A DNA stretch of 64,000 nt from Bradyrhizobium sp. cir1 (GCF_014198245.1 NZ_JACIHE010000001.1:434001-498000), one strand, 5' to 3'. Positions 8,954 through 19,072 are shown, counted from the stretch's first letter. Notes: a model not told the origin generated them from the letters alone. Numbers and translations: made by a program.

Positions 8954-11830
8954 TCACGACGCCTGCTTCAGCCGCTCCAGCGCCTCCAGCAGCTTGGCCT
9001 TGCGGGCCAGCGCCGCCTCGCGCTTTTCACGCTCCTCCTCGACCACCTCCTCGGCCGCGTTGGCGACGAACTTCTCGTTCGCCAGCTTGGATTCGGCGCG
9101 CTTGATGTCGGCGTCGGCCTTGCCGATTTCCTTGTCGAGGCGCGTCCGCTCCGCGGCAACGTCGATCACGCCCTTCAGCGGCAGCGCGACCACTTCGCCG
9201 CGCACAAGCAGCTGAACGGCGCCGTCAGGCGCACGGTCGGCAAAGGAGATGTCGGACAGCCGCGCCATGCGCTTGATGATTTCGGTCCAGCGCGGCGCAC
9301 GCTCCTTGGTCTCGGCCGAGGCGCCCGCGAGCACCAGCGCGGTCAGCGTCGCCGGCGCGATGTTCATCTCGGCGCGCACCGAGCGGATCTGCGTGACCAG
9401 GTCGATGACCCAGCCGATCTCGGCTTCCGCCTTGGGATCGGTGAAGTCGGCATGGTCGAAGATCGGCATGACCGGCGCCGGCGAGATCAGCGGATCGGTC
9501 GGCCCGGCGGCTGCGGCGAGCATCGCGAACTGCTCCGGCGAAGGCTGAGAGGGCTTCAGCGGCCACGGCGCCAGCGCGAGCAGGCCGTCGCGCTTGGCCG
9601 TCACCTCCCACAGCTCTTCGGTGATGAAGGGCATGAAAGGATGCAGCAGCTTCAGGATCTCGTCGCGCGCCCAGGCCACCATGGCGCGGGTTTCGTCCTT
9701 GGCGGGGCTATCGGGGCCAAGCAGCACGGGCTTGGCGAGCTCGACATACCAGTCGCAATAGACGTTCCAGACGAAGCGGTAGATGGCGCCGGCGGCATCG
9801 TTGAAGCGATAGGCCTCGATCGCCTCGGTTACCTCGCGCGTGGTGTGCGCGGTCTCATGCGCGATCCAGCGGCTCAGCGTCTCCTTCGCCTTCGCCGGCT
9901 CGAAACCGTCGGGCACGGCACACTGGTTCATCTCCGCGAAGCGGCAGGCGTTCCAGAGTTTGGTCGCGAAATTGCGGTAGCCTTCGACGCGGCTGGTGGC
10001 GAGCTTGATGTCGCGGCCCTGCGCCGCCATCGCGGCCAGGGTGAAGCGCAGCGCGTCCGCGCCATATTCGTCGATCAGGTGGAGCGGATCGATGACGTTG
10101 CCCTTCGACTTCGACATCTTGGCGCCCTTCTCGTCGCGGACGAGGGCGTGGATGTAGATGGTCGAGAACGGGATCTCCTTCATGAAGTGCATGCCCATCA
10201 TCATCATGCGGGCAACCCAGAAGAAGATGATGTCGAAGCCGGTGACCAGCGCATTGGTCGGATAGTAGCGCTGCACCTCGGGCGTATCGTCAGGCCAGCC
10301 TAGCGTCGAGAACGGCCACAGCGCCGAGGAGAACCAAGTGTCGAGCACGTCCTCGTCGCGCGTGATGAAGCCTTCGCGCTTGTTGCGGTCGAGCGCCATC
10401 TCGCGGCCCTGCTCGACCGTGATCACCTCCTGCTCGACGTAATAACCGAGCGCGTGGCTGATCGCCTCCTCCTCGGTCTCGGCGACGAACACCTTGCCGT
10501 CAGGCCCATACCAGGCCGGAATCTGATGACCCCACCAGAGCTGGCGCGAGATGCACCAGGGCTGAATGTTCTCCATCCACTCGAAATAGGTCTTTTCCCA
10601 GTTCTTCGGCACGAAGCTGGTTTCACCCGACCGCACCGCCGCGATCGCCGGCTTTGCGAGCGTCTTCGCGTCGACATACCACTGGTCGGTCAGATACGGC
10701 TCGATCACGCTGCCAGAGCGATCGCCGTGCGGCACCATGTGGGTGTGCGGCTCGATCCGCTCGACGAAGCCGAAGGATTCCAGCCGCTCGACGATGCGCT
10801 TGCGCGCTGCGAAGCGGTCGACCTTGTTGAACTCCTCGGCGAATTGCGCGGCGCCTTCCGGCAGGTCGCGCAGATAATCCTCGTTGTCGAGGAGATCGAG
10901 GCAGCCTTCCCTGTCGAGCACGCTGATGCGACGCAGGCCGTGGCGATTGCCGACCTCGAAATCGTTGAAGTCGTGCGCCGGCGTCACCTTCACCGCGCCC
11001 GAGCCCTTCTCCGGATCGGAATACTCGTCGGCGACGATCTTGATCTTGCGGCCGACCAGCGGCAGGACGACGTTCTTGCCGACCAGCTTCTGAAAACGCT
11101 CGTCCTCCGGGTGCACGGCAACGCCGGTATCGCCGAGCATGGTCTCGGGACGCGTCGTGGCGACGACGATGAAGCTCGAGGGATCCTCGGGGCTGAAGGT
11201 CTTGCCCTCGATCGGATAGCGCAGATACCAGAGGCTGCCCTTGACCTCGGTCTGCTGCACTTCGAGATCGGAGATCGCGGTCAAGAGCTTGGTGTCCCAG
11301 TTCACCAGCCGCTTGTCCTTGTAGATCAGGCCGTCGCGGTGCAGCTCGACGAACACCTTGACTACGGCCTTGGACAGGCCCTCGTCCATGGTGAAGCGCT
11401 CGCGCGACCAGTCGCAGGAGGCACCGAGCCGCTTGAGCTGGTTGATGATGGTGTCGCCGCTCTCGGCTTTCCACTGCCAGACCCGCTCCAGAAACTTCTC
11501 GCGGCCCATCTCGCGGCGGCCGGGCTGCTGGCGCTCCATCAGCTGCCGCTCGACCACCATCTGGGTGGCGATGCCGGCATGGTCGGTGCCGGGCTGCCAC
11601 AGCACATCGCGGCCGCGCATGCGCTCGAAGCGGCACAGGATGTCCTGGAGCGTGTTGTTGAGGGCGTGGCCCATGTGCAGCGAGCCCGTCACGTTCGGCG
11701 GCGGGATCACGATGGTGAAGGGCACCGCGTCGCGGCGGTCGGGACGGCCGGCCTTGAAGGCACGGCTGTCCTCCCACACGACGGACATGCGGGCTTCGAT
11801 ATCGGCGGGCTGGTAATTTTTCTCGATCAT
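8954..11830 (-). CDS. valS: Valyl-tRNA synthetase
   Basis: ValS is a class I aminoacyl-tRNA synthetase that charges tRNA-Val. The 958-residue protein has the HIGH-type signature PPNVTGSLHMGHAL (about 48-61), the editing (CP1) domain in the middle, and KMSKS within GAKMSKSKGN near residue 566. The anticodon-binding domain and a C-terminal coiled-coil arm (about 885-955) follow. Length is normal for ValS. It is downstream of popZ and tolC on the same strand, a conserved alphaproteobacterial order. Confidence 0.98.
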   Translation of the reverse strand: MIEKNYQPADIEARMSVVWEDSRAFKAGRPDRRDAVPFTIVIPPPNVTGSLHMGHALNNTLQDILCRFERMRGRDVLWQPGTDHAGIATQMVVERQLMERQQPGRREMGREKFLERVWQWKAESGDTIINQLKRLGASCDWSRERFTMDEGLSKAVVKVFVELHRDGLIYKDKRLVNWDTKLLTAISDLEVQQTEVKGSLWYLRYPIEGKTFSPEDPSSFIVVATTRPETMLGDTGVAVHPEDERFQKLVGKNVVLPLVGRKIKIVADEYSDPEKGSGAVKVTPAHDFNDFEVGNRHGLRRISVLDREGCLDLLDNEDYLRDLPEGAAQFAEEFNKVDRFAARKRIVERLESFGFVERIEPHTHMVPHGDRSGSVIEPYLTDQWYVDAKTLAKPAIAAVRSGETSFVPKNWEKTYFEWMENIQPWCISRQLWWGHQIPAWYGPDGKVFVAETEEEAISHALGYYVEQEVITVEQGREMALDRNKREGFITRDEDVLDTWFSSALWPFSTLGWPDDTPEVQRYYPTNALVTGFDIIFFWVARMMMMGMHFMKEIPFSTIYIHALVRDEKGAKMSKSKGNVIDPLHLIDEYGADALRFTLAAMAAQGRDIKLATSRVEGYRNFATKLWNACRFAEMNQCAVPDGFEPAKAKETLSRWIAHETAHTTREVTEAIEAYRFNDAAGAIYRFVWNVYCDWYVELAKPVLLGPDSPAKDETRAMVAWARDEILKLLHPFMPFITEELWEVTAKRDGLLALAPWPLKPSQPSPEQFAMLAAAAGPTDPLISPAPVMPIFDHADFTDPKAEAEIGWVIDLVTQIRSVRAEMNIAPATLTALVLAGASAETKERAPRWTEIIKRMARLSDISFADRAPDGAVQLLVRGEVVALPLKGVIDVAAERTRLDKEIGKADADIKRAESKLANEKFVANAAEEVVEEEREKREAALARKAKLLEALERLKQAS

Positions 11831-11970
11831 GGGGCTGCTAGAAAGCCGCGCGCGGGGGCCAAGTCAACGAAAAGGTCAGGGGAAAGCGAGGCGGCAACAG
11901 CGCCTTCCGGCCCGGTCCGGGGCCGAATATGACACGCAAGCCGGGCATTATGAGGGCCCTCCGGCCGCTC

Positions 11971-12756
11971 TCAGCGGCCGCCGCGCGAGACCCGCTCGAT
12001 TTCGGCCTTCACGATGCGTTCAACCAGGCCCGGCAAATTGTCGTCGAGCCAGGACTTCAGCATCGGACGCAGCATCTCCTTGACCAGATCCTCCAGCGTC
12101 CGCGCATTGCTGCTGAGGACGGTATGGGCCAGGGAGTTGAAGGCCGATTCGACCGCGGAGACGGTTGATTGCGCCAGGATCGGCTGTTGCGGCGGCAGTG
12201 GCGGCGCATCGAAGTCCACTGGCGCGTAGGACGGCGGAGGCGCCGGACGCGGCGGTGGCGATTCGGCGAACTCGAGATCGTCGCGCGGCTCGACCTTGCG
12301 GAAGCTTGGTGGCGGCGGAGGCGGTGTCGGCGCCGGGTCCATCGCCATTTCGTCGGTCAATTCGAGCACATCGGGTTCAGGCTCGGGCTCCGGCCCTGGC
12401 GCACGGACCTCGGGCGCGGGCGTCGCCGCATCGAGCCCCGCCAGCAGCGCGTCGATATCGTCCTGGCTATTCGGTCCGGCATCCGCGGCGGGCGCGGGTG
12501 GCGGCGGTGCCGGAGCCGGAGCCGGCTTCGCAGCCGGAGGTGGCGCGGGCTTCTCGGCGGCAGGTTTGGGCGGTGCGACCTTGGATGGCGGAATGTCGTT
12601 CATCGGCTTCGGCGGCGGCGCGGCGGGCGCCGCAGCCTTCTCGGGCTTGGCGGCCTCTGCCGGCGGCGGCTTTGCCTCGTCGTCGGCAATGATGCGCCGG
12701 ATCGAGGCCAGAATCTCCTCCATGGAGGGTTCTGTGACCTTTGCAGGCTGCGTCAT
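11971..12756 (-). CDS. popZ: Polar organizing protein PopZ-like (DUF2497)
   Basis: PopZ forms a matrix at the cell poles of alphaproteobacteria that tethers the chromosome origin and polar factors. The signature parts are at the ends: an N-terminal short helix EPSMEEILASIRRIIADDE (residues 10-28) and a C-terminal helical oligomerisation region (about the last 75 residues, ending near VERIVKAEIERVSR). Between them lies a roughly 150-residue linker very rich in Pro, Ala and acidic residues, as in known PopZ. The ATG at 12756 (MTQPAK) is preferred over one four codons upstream. Identity is inferred from architecture, since the linker is not alignable. Confidence 0.88.
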   Translation of the reverse strand: MTQPAKVTEPSMEEILASIRRIIADDEAKPPPAEAAKPEKAAAPAAPPPKPMNDIPPSKVAPPKPAAEKPAPPPAAKPAPAPAPPPPAPAADAGPNSQDDIDALLAGLDAATPAPEVRAPGPEPEPEPDVLELTDEMAMDPAPTPPPPPPSFRKVEPRDDLEFAESPPPRPAPPPSYAPVDFDAPPLPPQQPILAQSTVSAVESAFNSLAHTVLSSNARTLEDLVKEMLRPMLKSWLDDNLPGLVERIVKAEIERVSRGGR

Positions 12757-13061
12757 CTCCGACTCCACATCATCAACGCCCTCGCATGCGTTGTTTTACA
12801 CCAAGCACGACAGGATTGGCCGGTTCCGCAACGAGCGCCCCGACATTTTCGTCGCGGCAGCCCGACTTGTCCCCAGATCACGGCTCAACGTGCGGCGGCG
12901 CGCCCCTGCCCTCGGCACTCAAGCTTTACGCATACGGCATCAGTTGCGGAGCGAATCGACCCGCATCTTCTTGGCAAGGCTATGTCAGGGATTTTGATGA
13001 TTGCAAGCAAAGCACCGGTCGGCCGCAATTGTTCGCGAGGCCGACCGGATGACTACGGGAA
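12757..13061. other. Intergenic region between tolC and popZ
   Basis: About 300 bases without a supported gene. The popZ promoter is presumably here. The end next to tolC holds the stem-loop at 13015-13048; otherwise I see nothing distinctive. Confidence 0.6.
13015..13048 (-). terminator. Stem-loop downstream of tolC
   Basis: Ten-base perfect arms (CCGGTCGGCC and GGCCGACCGG) enclose a 14-base loop, beginning 13 bases past the tolC stop. On the minus strand it is followed by TGCTTTGCTTGC, a mildly T-rich tail. It is a plausible terminator for the pcm-tolC unit. Confidence 0.55.
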
Positions 13062-14447
13062 TCAGCGCCCGTCAGGCGTACGCACGCCGCCCCAGCTGTC
13101 GCGGACCTGATGGTAGTGAACGCTGGCATCGTAGACTGTGGTCGCAAGACCGAGGACCTGGGGCGACAGACGGCCGACGGCGGAGAGGACGTTATAGGAC
13201 GCCACCACGCGGTCGTGCTGCGCAGTCACCAGCGCGACGCGCGCATTGACCAGAGCCTGCTGCGCATTGAGCACGTCGAGCGTGGTGCGCTGACCGGCCT
13301 TGGCTTCCTCGCGCACACCGTTGAGTGCGATCTCGGACGCGGTGACCTGCGCCTGCGCGGACTGCACCTGCGCCTTGCCGGCCTGCAGCGAACCCCACCA
13401 CTGCACGACGGTCGCGCGGGTCTGGTCGCGCGTGGTTTCGAGGTTGAGACGCTGCTGCGCCAGGTTTTCCTTGGATTGGCGGATCAGCGAATATTCACTA
13501 CCGCCCTGATAAATCGGCACCGAGACCTGCGCGATCGCGGATGCGTTGAACGAGCGCAACTGAATCAAGGACTGTTCGTTGGACTGCGTGGCCGCGGCCT
13601 GGATCGTAACCGTCGGCAGCAACGCACCTTCGGCGACTTTGACCTGCAAGAAATTGACGTCGATGCCATACATTGCGGCCGTGACGTTGGGATGCTCGAC
13701 CAGGCCGAGCTCGACGGCCGAAGCGAGCGTTGACGGCAGGAACCGGTCGACCGGCGAGCCCGGTGCGAGGTTCGTCGGCTCGTTGCCGATGATGCGGCGG
13801 AAGTTCGCCCGCGTCGTGGTGAGGTTCGCCTCCGCGGTGAGCGCCTGCGTCTTGCCGGCAGCCAGTTGCGCTTCAGATTGCGCAACGTCGGTGCGCGTCA
13901 CTTCGCCGACGTTGAAACGATCACGGGTCTGCTTCAGCGTCTGCTCGAGCACGCGCACGTTGCTGCGCTGGACTTCCAGCGTGGCGGCATCGCGCAAATA
14001 ATCCATGTAGGTCGTGGCGGCCTGGAGCAACAGGCTTTGATCGAGGCTGCGCAGCGCTTCGCGGGCACCGGACACCTGACTCTCCGCCGCCCGCGTTCTG
14101 TTGGCGGTCTGGTTGCCATTGTAGAGCGTCTGCGAAGCGGTAATTCCAGCGCTGCGAGGCATGGTGGTTCCGTGGATTGACGAACTCCCCACGCCACTCT
14201 GCAAATCCGTATACTGATAGCCACCGCTGGCGGTCAGCGAGACCCTGGGGCGATAGCCGGACAGGGCTTGAGGCACGTTTTCGTCGGTCGAGCGCACCTG
14301 GGCGCGCTGTGCGTTGAGCTGCGGATTGTTCTGATAGGCGCGCACCAAGGCGGCCTCGATCGTGTCCGCCAAGGCAGGCGTCGGCCCGGTCAGCGCCAGC
14401 AGCAGGACCGAAACCGCAGCTCCGGTGAAGAGCTTCACCCCATGCAT
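13062..14447 (-). CDS. tolC: TolC family outer-membrane efflux/type I secretion protein
   Basis: TolC forms a trimeric outer-membrane channel-tunnel used by type I secretion systems and efflux pumps. The 461-residue precursor has a signal peptide (about 1-27, cut after ALA) and begins mature as DTIEAALVRAYQNNPQLNAQRA, the classical TolC start. The two repeated halves with long coiled-coil helices follow (for example RSLDQSLLLQAATTYMDYLRD and ARVALVTAQHDRVVASYNVLSA). It sits between pcm and popZ, as in many Rhizobiales, so it is probably the general TolC and not tied to one pump. Confidence 0.93.
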   Translation of the reverse strand: MHGVKLFTGAAVSVLLLALTGPTPALADTIEAALVRAYQNNPQLNAQRAQVRSTDENVPQALSGYRPRVSLTASGGYQYTDLQSGVGSSSIHGTTMPRSAGITASQTLYNGNQTANRTRAAESQVSGAREALRSLDQSLLLQAATTYMDYLRDAATLEVQRSNVRVLEQTLKQTRDRFNVGEVTRTDVAQSEAQLAAGKTQALTAEANLTTTRANFRRIIGNEPTNLAPGSPVDRFLPSTLASAVELGLVEHPNVTAAMYGIDVNFLQVKVAEGALLPTVTIQAAATQSNEQSLIQLRSFNASAIAQVSVPIYQGGSEYSLIRQSKENLAQQRLNLETTRDQTRATVVQWWGSLQAGKAQVQSAQAQVTASEIALNGVREEAKAGQRTTLDVLNAQQALVNARVALVTAQHDRVVASYNVLSAVGRLSPQVLGLATTVYDASVHYHQVRDSWGGVRTPDGR

Positions 14448-14654
14448 CCCAAAATTTCCGTTTCATTTTAACGCCCGGCTCGTGCCCGCGAGCCGGGTTA
14501 GCGTCTACCGAGTGGAGTCGTTGCCCCGCCGCAACATAGGATGCGGATTGGCGCGACGGAACTACCTTAGGGTAGTTCTCGGTGGAAACTCTTCACGTGC
14601 AGCATCCCGGCCACACTTCTGATTCAGAACGGGATTTTAACGGGGTTTGGGCCG

Positions 14655-15317
14655 TCAGAAGACGAAAGCGGCGGCCCGTTCCAGCCCGGGAAGGACCGGA
14701 GCCGTGGCGTCGAACAGCGCCCGATGGCCGAATTCGCCGTGGGCATGGGTCACGATCATCGCCCGCGGCAGCCGCGATTCGGCTGAGACGCCCACCAGAC
14801 GCCCGCCCTCCCTGAGCTGCCCGAACAGCACCTCCGGCGTCACCTCGGCGGCGCCATTGAGGATGATCACGTCATAGGGAGCGGCAGACGGATCGCCCTC
14901 GGTGCAGGGAGCGGCCTTGCAGGTGACATTGGCGAGTCCGAGGGCGGCAAAGGCCTCCCTGGCCTTCGCGGCCAGGGCCGAATCGCATTCCGTTGCGGTG
15001 ACCTGGCGCGCGAGCTTGGCCGCCAGCGCGGCGAGATAGCCAGTGGCGCAGCCGACGACCAGAACGTTGTCGCCCTCGCCGATCTCGGCGGCCTGGAGCA
15101 GCTTGCCGGTCAACTGCGGCTTGATCAGGAACCGCTTGGCAGTCCCCTCGCTCACATCAAGGTCGAGGTCGAGATAGGCCAAGGCCTGCCGGCTGGCCGG
15201 CACGAAGGCCTCGCGCGGAACGGTGAGCATGGCATCGAGAATTCGGCGATCGGTGACGTCATTGGTGCGCACCTGGCCATCGACCATTTTGAGGCGCGCG
15301 GTCGAGAAACCGGACAT
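14655..15317 (-). CDS. Protein-L-isoaspartate O-methyltransferase family protein
   Basis: PCMT-type SAM-dependent methyltransferases repair L-isoaspartyl residues in aged proteins. The 220-residue protein begins MSGFSTARLKMVDGQVRTNDV and has the SAM-binding motif I DNVLVVGCATGYLAAL (from about residue 84) and a conserved DVIILNGAAEVTPE stretch. In this alphaproteobacterial branch the usual GTGSGY-like loop is GCATGY, so activity on isoaspartate is not certain. It precedes tolC on the same strand. The ATG at 15317 is chosen because the longer frame adds 20 unrelated residues. Confidence 0.88.
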   Translation of the reverse strand: MSGFSTARLKMVDGQVRTNDVTDRRILDAMLTVPREAFVPASRQALAYLDLDLDVSEGTAKRFLIKPQLTGKLLQAAEIGEGDNVLVVGCATGYLAALAAKLARQVTATECDSALAAKAREAFAALGLANVTCKAAPCTEGDPSAAPYDVIILNGAAEVTPEVLFGQLREGGRLVGVSAESRLPRAMIVTHAHGEFGHRALFDATAPVLPGLERAAAFVF

Positions 15318-15454
15318 TTGCGGACCCTGAAATGCGGACGATGCCGCGGACGGAAGTTGGCGGCATCTTTGGAACATGCCCGGCGAAAACGCAACATGGC
15401 CGTTGGCCTTGGCCGGCCACCGCTGCGACTCACCGCATCAGGGAACAGGACGGA

Positions 15455-15634
15455 TTATTCGATCGTCACCGCGAGGCGGCCGATCAGGGCGGCAACCTCA
15501 TCCAGGCGCGCCGAATCGGGGGTCTCGACCGCACGCGCAAGGCAGGCGAGGCATTCGTCGTCGCTGAGGTCGGGAACGTCGGCCGGCAGAATCGAGGGAG
15601 CCAGTTGGGCGCGGTCGATCTGGATGTCGGGCAT
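15455..15634 (-). CDS. Small hypothetical acidic protein (59 aa)
   Basis: A 59-codon frame starting MPDIQIDRAQ is preceded by a strong GGAGGT seven bases from the ATG, which decides the start against longer frames. It is acidic, has a C-x2-C pair (DECLACLA) and no transmembrane segment. No known family is recognised. Codon usage resembles that of the neighbouring core genes. Confidence 0.7.
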   Translation of the reverse strand: MPDIQIDRAQLAPSILPADVPDLSDDECLACLARAVETPDSARLDEVAALIGRLAVTIE

Positions 15635-15847
15635 GGGAATCACCTCCATAAGAGTCCGGCTGTGCGAAGCTCGATTTGAATTAAGTCGATTTGGTGCCGT
15701 CCCGGCGGCTGCGATGGAGCCGCGGCACAAAACTGCTTGAACGCGATTCTGCGTGGATCGGATGCGCCGGGCCTTGAGGGCTGACTCGAGCGACATCGCG
15801 CGCCACATCAGCGGACGCCAGCAAGTCAATGAATTTACGGCGGAATT

Positions 15848-15922
15848 TGGCTCCCCGGGCTGGATTCGAACCAGCGACCATCCGATTAACAGTCGGATGC
15901 TCTACCGCTGAGCTACCGAGGA
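15848..15922 (-). tRNA. tRNA-Asn (GTT)
   Basis: A 75-base cloverleaf on the minus strand reads TCCTCGGTAGCTCAGCGG at its 5' end. It has the anticodon loop CTGTTAA (anticodon GTT), the T-loop GGTTCGAATCC and an encoded CCA end. The acceptor stem pairs over seven positions with one wobble. Confidence 0.97.
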
Positions 15923-16117
15923 AAAGGGCGAACTGTCGTCCGCGCGCGGGTGCGTATAACAAAGCCGGTTGCGCTTGCAAAGGACGAATTCGTCATCTTC
16001 CGCAACGCGCCTTGGGAAGGGCCTGGGCCGGCCCCTCCTCCGGGCCGCAAGGTTTTTGGTTTGACGCGTTTTCTTTGCGCGAACGGGCATCCACTTCGCT
16101 CGAAAACGCTCTCTCCA

Positions 16118-16486
16118 CTATTCGGCGACGAACGAGGTGGTCTTGGTGCCGGAGTCGTAGCGCAGCCGGAGCGCGGTGAACTTGCAGAGGTTGACGTTCT
16201 TCCAGAGTACGGCCTCGTCGTAGTTCTGCCAGTCGACGCGGATGTTCCAGACGCACCCCTCGTCATCATCGTCGAACTCGACATAGGTGCTCGCCTGGTT
16301 CTGCAAAACCTTGTCGAGCTCGTTCTCCCATTCGTCCAGGCCATCGTCCGGCGCATTGAAGCCCAGGAATTTGATGGCATAGCCGGTCTCGTTGACGACG
16401 GTGACGTTGCGGGCGTCGGCAGCAAACGACGCCGTGGCCGCGATCGAAAGACCGATCGCGATCAGTCCGGACAGAAGATACTTCAT
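16118..16486 (-). CDS. Secreted hypothetical protein (122 aa)
   Basis: A small precursor with a clear signal peptide (MKYLLSGLIAIGLSIAATASFAA, cut after about residue 22), preceded by GGGAGAATTTCAC before the ATG. The mature part is about 100 residues with two Cys (in DDEGCVWNI and NVNLCKFTA) that may form a disulfide. It has the pattern RNVTVVNETGYAIKFLG, a beta-sandwich-like start seen in small periplasmic proteins of rhizobia. Function unknown. Confidence 0.8.
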   Translation of the reverse strand: MKYLLSGLIAIGLSIAATASFAADARNVTVVNETGYAIKFLGFNAPDDGLDEWENELDKVLQNQASTYVEFDDDDEGCVWNIRVDWQNYDEAVLWKNVNLCKFTALRLRYDSGTKTTSFVAE

Positions 16487-16694
16487 GTGAAATTCTCCCG
16501 ATCGAAACAGGCTGGAAGCGCCTGACGTCGATCGGCGCAGGCGCCGCGGCAACGAATGACGTTGCCTCAAAGAGTCGTCCGGAGTGTGATCGACGGATAC
16601 GCGATCGATCCGCACTCCGGGATGTTGCGCGACGCGAGACGCGCAACGCGCCTGTTCTTATCGTTTCGAATTCTCAGCAGCAATGAACCGGCAT

Positions 16695-18389
16695 TCATAG
16701 ATCGGCGCTGTTTGTTTTCTCCGACGCGGGCGCCGGCACTGCGGCGCCGTTGCTTTTGCCGGTCACGGCGCCGACCAGCGCCTTCACGGGATCGTCGCCC
16801 GGCGCAAAGCCGCTCTGGCGCAGGATCTCGTCGATCATCGGACGCAGCGCGTGCACCTTGAGCAGCTCGCCGGCAAGGCCTTCGCCGAAACCGACATTGC
16901 CGCTACCTGCGCCGTTGCCGCCGAACGCACCGCCGGTGTGCAGGATGCGGACGTCCTTGAGGTTGGCGATCGGCTTCACCATCTCGGCCAGCGCCGAGGG
17001 CATGGTCTCGATCCGCTTCTTGGCGATCTCGAAATCGATGACGTTGCTGCCGAGCTTGTTCTGCGCCTCGTTCTTCATGGTGATGACGGCAGCTTCCGCC
17101 TCGCCGATGTTGCGGACGCCGACAGCCTTGATCTTGTTGGACTCGGCTTCGGCGGTGGCCAGGGTCTTCACTGCCTCGGCACGGTCGAGCGAGGCCTTCT
17201 TCTCGGCTTCGGCCGCGACGATCAATTCGGTCGACTTGCGCTCGGCCTCGGTGCGTGCGGCGAGCACCTGGGTGAGACGGGCGCGGTCGGCGACCTCGAC
17301 CGCGCGTGCGGTGACGACCTTTTCCTCCGCCGAGACCGCCAGTGCTTCGGCCGTCTTGGCCTCCGCAACGGCTTCCGAGGTCTGCTTGCTCTTGGCCGCG
17401 ATCTGGATCTCGTTCTCCTGCGTCGCGATCTGGATCTCGCGCTGGGCGTCGGTCTTGCGCTTGTTGATTGCGAGATCGGACTCGATCACAGCGGTTTCCT
17501 TGACCTGCTTGGCGCCCGCCTCCTTCTCGGCGACCGCCCTGTCGGTGTCGATGCGGGCGTTCTCCTCGGTGAGGCGCGCGGTCTGGGTCGCGGTCGCGAC
17601 CTCGGCGCGGGTGCTGGCGGTCTTGTTGGCGATGTCGCGCTCCTGCGACAGCTCGGCTTCCTTCTTGGTCCGCTCGATCCCGAGGGTCTGCTGCCGCGCC
17701 TCGAGGTCCTTTTGCGCGATCGCCACCTCGTTATCGCGCACGATGGCGTTGCGGTCGCGGCGGCGGGTCTCGGTCACCGTCTTCAACTGGGTGAGGCCTT
17801 CGGCATCGAAGAAATTCTCCGGGTTGAAGAATTTGACGTCGGTCTGGTCCAGCTTGGTCAGCGACACCGATTCAAGCTCGAGCCCGTTGGATTTCACGTC
17901 GGACTCGACCGTCGACTGCACGTGCTTGACGAAGTCCGAGCGCTTCTCCTGAAGCTCCAGGATGCTCATGGTCGCGGCGACCGAGCGCAGGCCGTCGACG
18001 AATTTCGCCTCGACCTGGTTGCGCAGCGCCTCGGCATCGTTGGTCAGTGCGCCCAGCGTCTGGCTTGCCAGCGCGATGCTTTCCTCGTCCGGGCGGACGC
18101 GCACGTAGAACTCGGCGACGATGTCGACGCGCAGGCGATCCTTGGTGATCAGGGATTCCCGCTCCTTGCGCTCGACGGTCAGCCGGAGCGTCTTCAGGTT
18201 GACGCTGGCATAGGAGTGGAAGATCGGCAGGATCATGGCGCCGCCGTCGAGCACGACCTTCTTGCCGCCGAGGCCGGTGCGCACAAAGGCCTCGTCACGC
18301 GTAGCGCGCTTGTAGAGAATGGTGAAGACGATCCCCAGAACGACGATCAGCGCGACGCCGATCATGGCCGGGACTGCGATGTCGAACAT
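16695..18389 (-). CDS. Flotillin / YqiK-like SPFH membrane protein
   Basis: Flotillins are membrane-anchored scaffolds of lipid-ordered microdomains. The 564-residue protein has one N-terminal membrane segment (about 5-28), an SPFH/band-7 domain (about 35-195) and a very long Ala/Glu/Lys-rich coiled coil (about 205-440). The C-terminal region is Gly-rich, as in E. coli YqiK. The ATG at 18389 follows GGAGAAAGTC. It is the last gene of a three-gene unit with a YqiJ-like protein (23 bases upstream) and a PspA-like fusion. In E. coli yqiJ-yqiK are also adjacent, and yuaF-floT is the Bacillus counterpart. Confidence 0.93.
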   Translation of the reverse strand: MFDIAVPAMIGVALIVVLGIVFTILYKRATRDEAFVRTGLGGKKVVLDGGAMILPIFHSYASVNLKTLRLTVERKERESLITKDRLRVDIVAEFYVRVRPDEESIALASQTLGALTNDAEALRNQVEAKFVDGLRSVAATMSILELQEKRSDFVKHVQSTVESDVKSNGLELESVSLTKLDQTDVKFFNPENFFDAEGLTQLKTVTETRRRDRNAIVRDNEVAIAQKDLEARQQTLGIERTKKEAELSQERDIANKTASTRAEVATATQTARLTEENARIDTDRAVAEKEAGAKQVKETAVIESDLAINKRKTDAQREIQIATQENEIQIAAKSKQTSEAVAEAKTAEALAVSAEEKVVTARAVEVADRARLTQVLAARTEAERKSTELIVAAEAEKKASLDRAEAVKTLATAEAESNKIKAVGVRNIGEAEAAVITMKNEAQNKLGSNVIDFEIAKKRIETMPSALAEMVKPIANLKDVRILHTGGAFGGNGAGSGNVGFGEGLAGELLKVHALRPMIDEILRQSGFAPGDDPVKALVGAVTGKSNGAAVPAPASEKTNSADL

Positions 18390-18412
18390 GACTTTCTCCA
18401 ATGAATGACTTG

Positions 18413-19072
18413 CTAAGTGCTTAGAGGTGGCTTCGACGGTTTGAGTTCATCCTCGGCCTTCACCGCCACGAAGCGGGTGCCATCGCGATCGACCAGCAGG
18501 ACCAGGGTTCCCTGCGGCAGGGGCGACGACGAAGGTGCTGCGACCGCCAGGACAAAGTGGCGGTTGCCATGGACGTCGGCGACGCTGACTCGGCCGGGCG
18601 GCCCCTGGTCGAGCGGACCGATGACGACCTCACCGACGCGGCCGACGAGATCGCCGAGGCCGACGACATAGCTCTCGTCCTTGGGAATGATCCGCGCGAT
18701 GGCGCCGCTGGCGGCGCGCACCAGCGGTACCGACACCGCGACGGCCCCGATCGAGGCGACCGTCGCCGGCAAGGGCCCGGCCACCATCCGCGCGATGTCC
18801 TGGATCAGGAAACCGGTGATGGAGAAGGCGCCCAGCACCAGCAGCAGGAAGATCAGCAGCGGCACGCCGCCGACATTGATCCAGGAGATGGCGTTGAGCA
18901 CGCCGTTATCGCTGGGATGGCTGAAATCGACGCTGGTGCCGAGCATCTCGCTGAGGGAGGCCCCGACCAGCATCGTGACCACCTCGAGCGAGCCGACGAT
19001 GACGATCATGGCCGCCGCGATCGCGAACGGCCTGACCTCGGGCGACATGACGTGTTCGAGCAATGCGCTCAT
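18413..19072 (-). CDS. YqiJ-like (NfeD-related) membrane protein
   Basis: This inner-membrane protein of 219 residues has three to four hydrophobic helices (about 15-40, 68-90, 98-118). A C-terminal OB-fold-like beta domain (about 135-205; GRVGEVVIGPLDQGPPGRV) resembles NfeD/YuaF partners of flotillins. It lies between the PspA-like gene (10 bases upstream) and the flotillin gene, so the three are probably one transcript. The family role is in flotillin assembly or membrane domain organisation; no enzymatic motif is seen. Confidence 0.85.
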   Translation of the reverse strand: MSALLEHVMSPEVRPFAIAAAMIVIVGSLEVVTMLVGASLSEMLGTSVDFSHPSDNGVLNAISWINVGGVPLLIFLLLVLGAFSITGFLIQDIARMVAGPLPATVASIGAVAVSVPLVRAASGAIARIIPKDESYVVGLGDLVGRVGEVVIGPLDQGPPGRVSVADVHGNRHFVLAVAAPSSSPLPQGTLVLLVDRDGTRFVAVKAEDELKPSKPPLST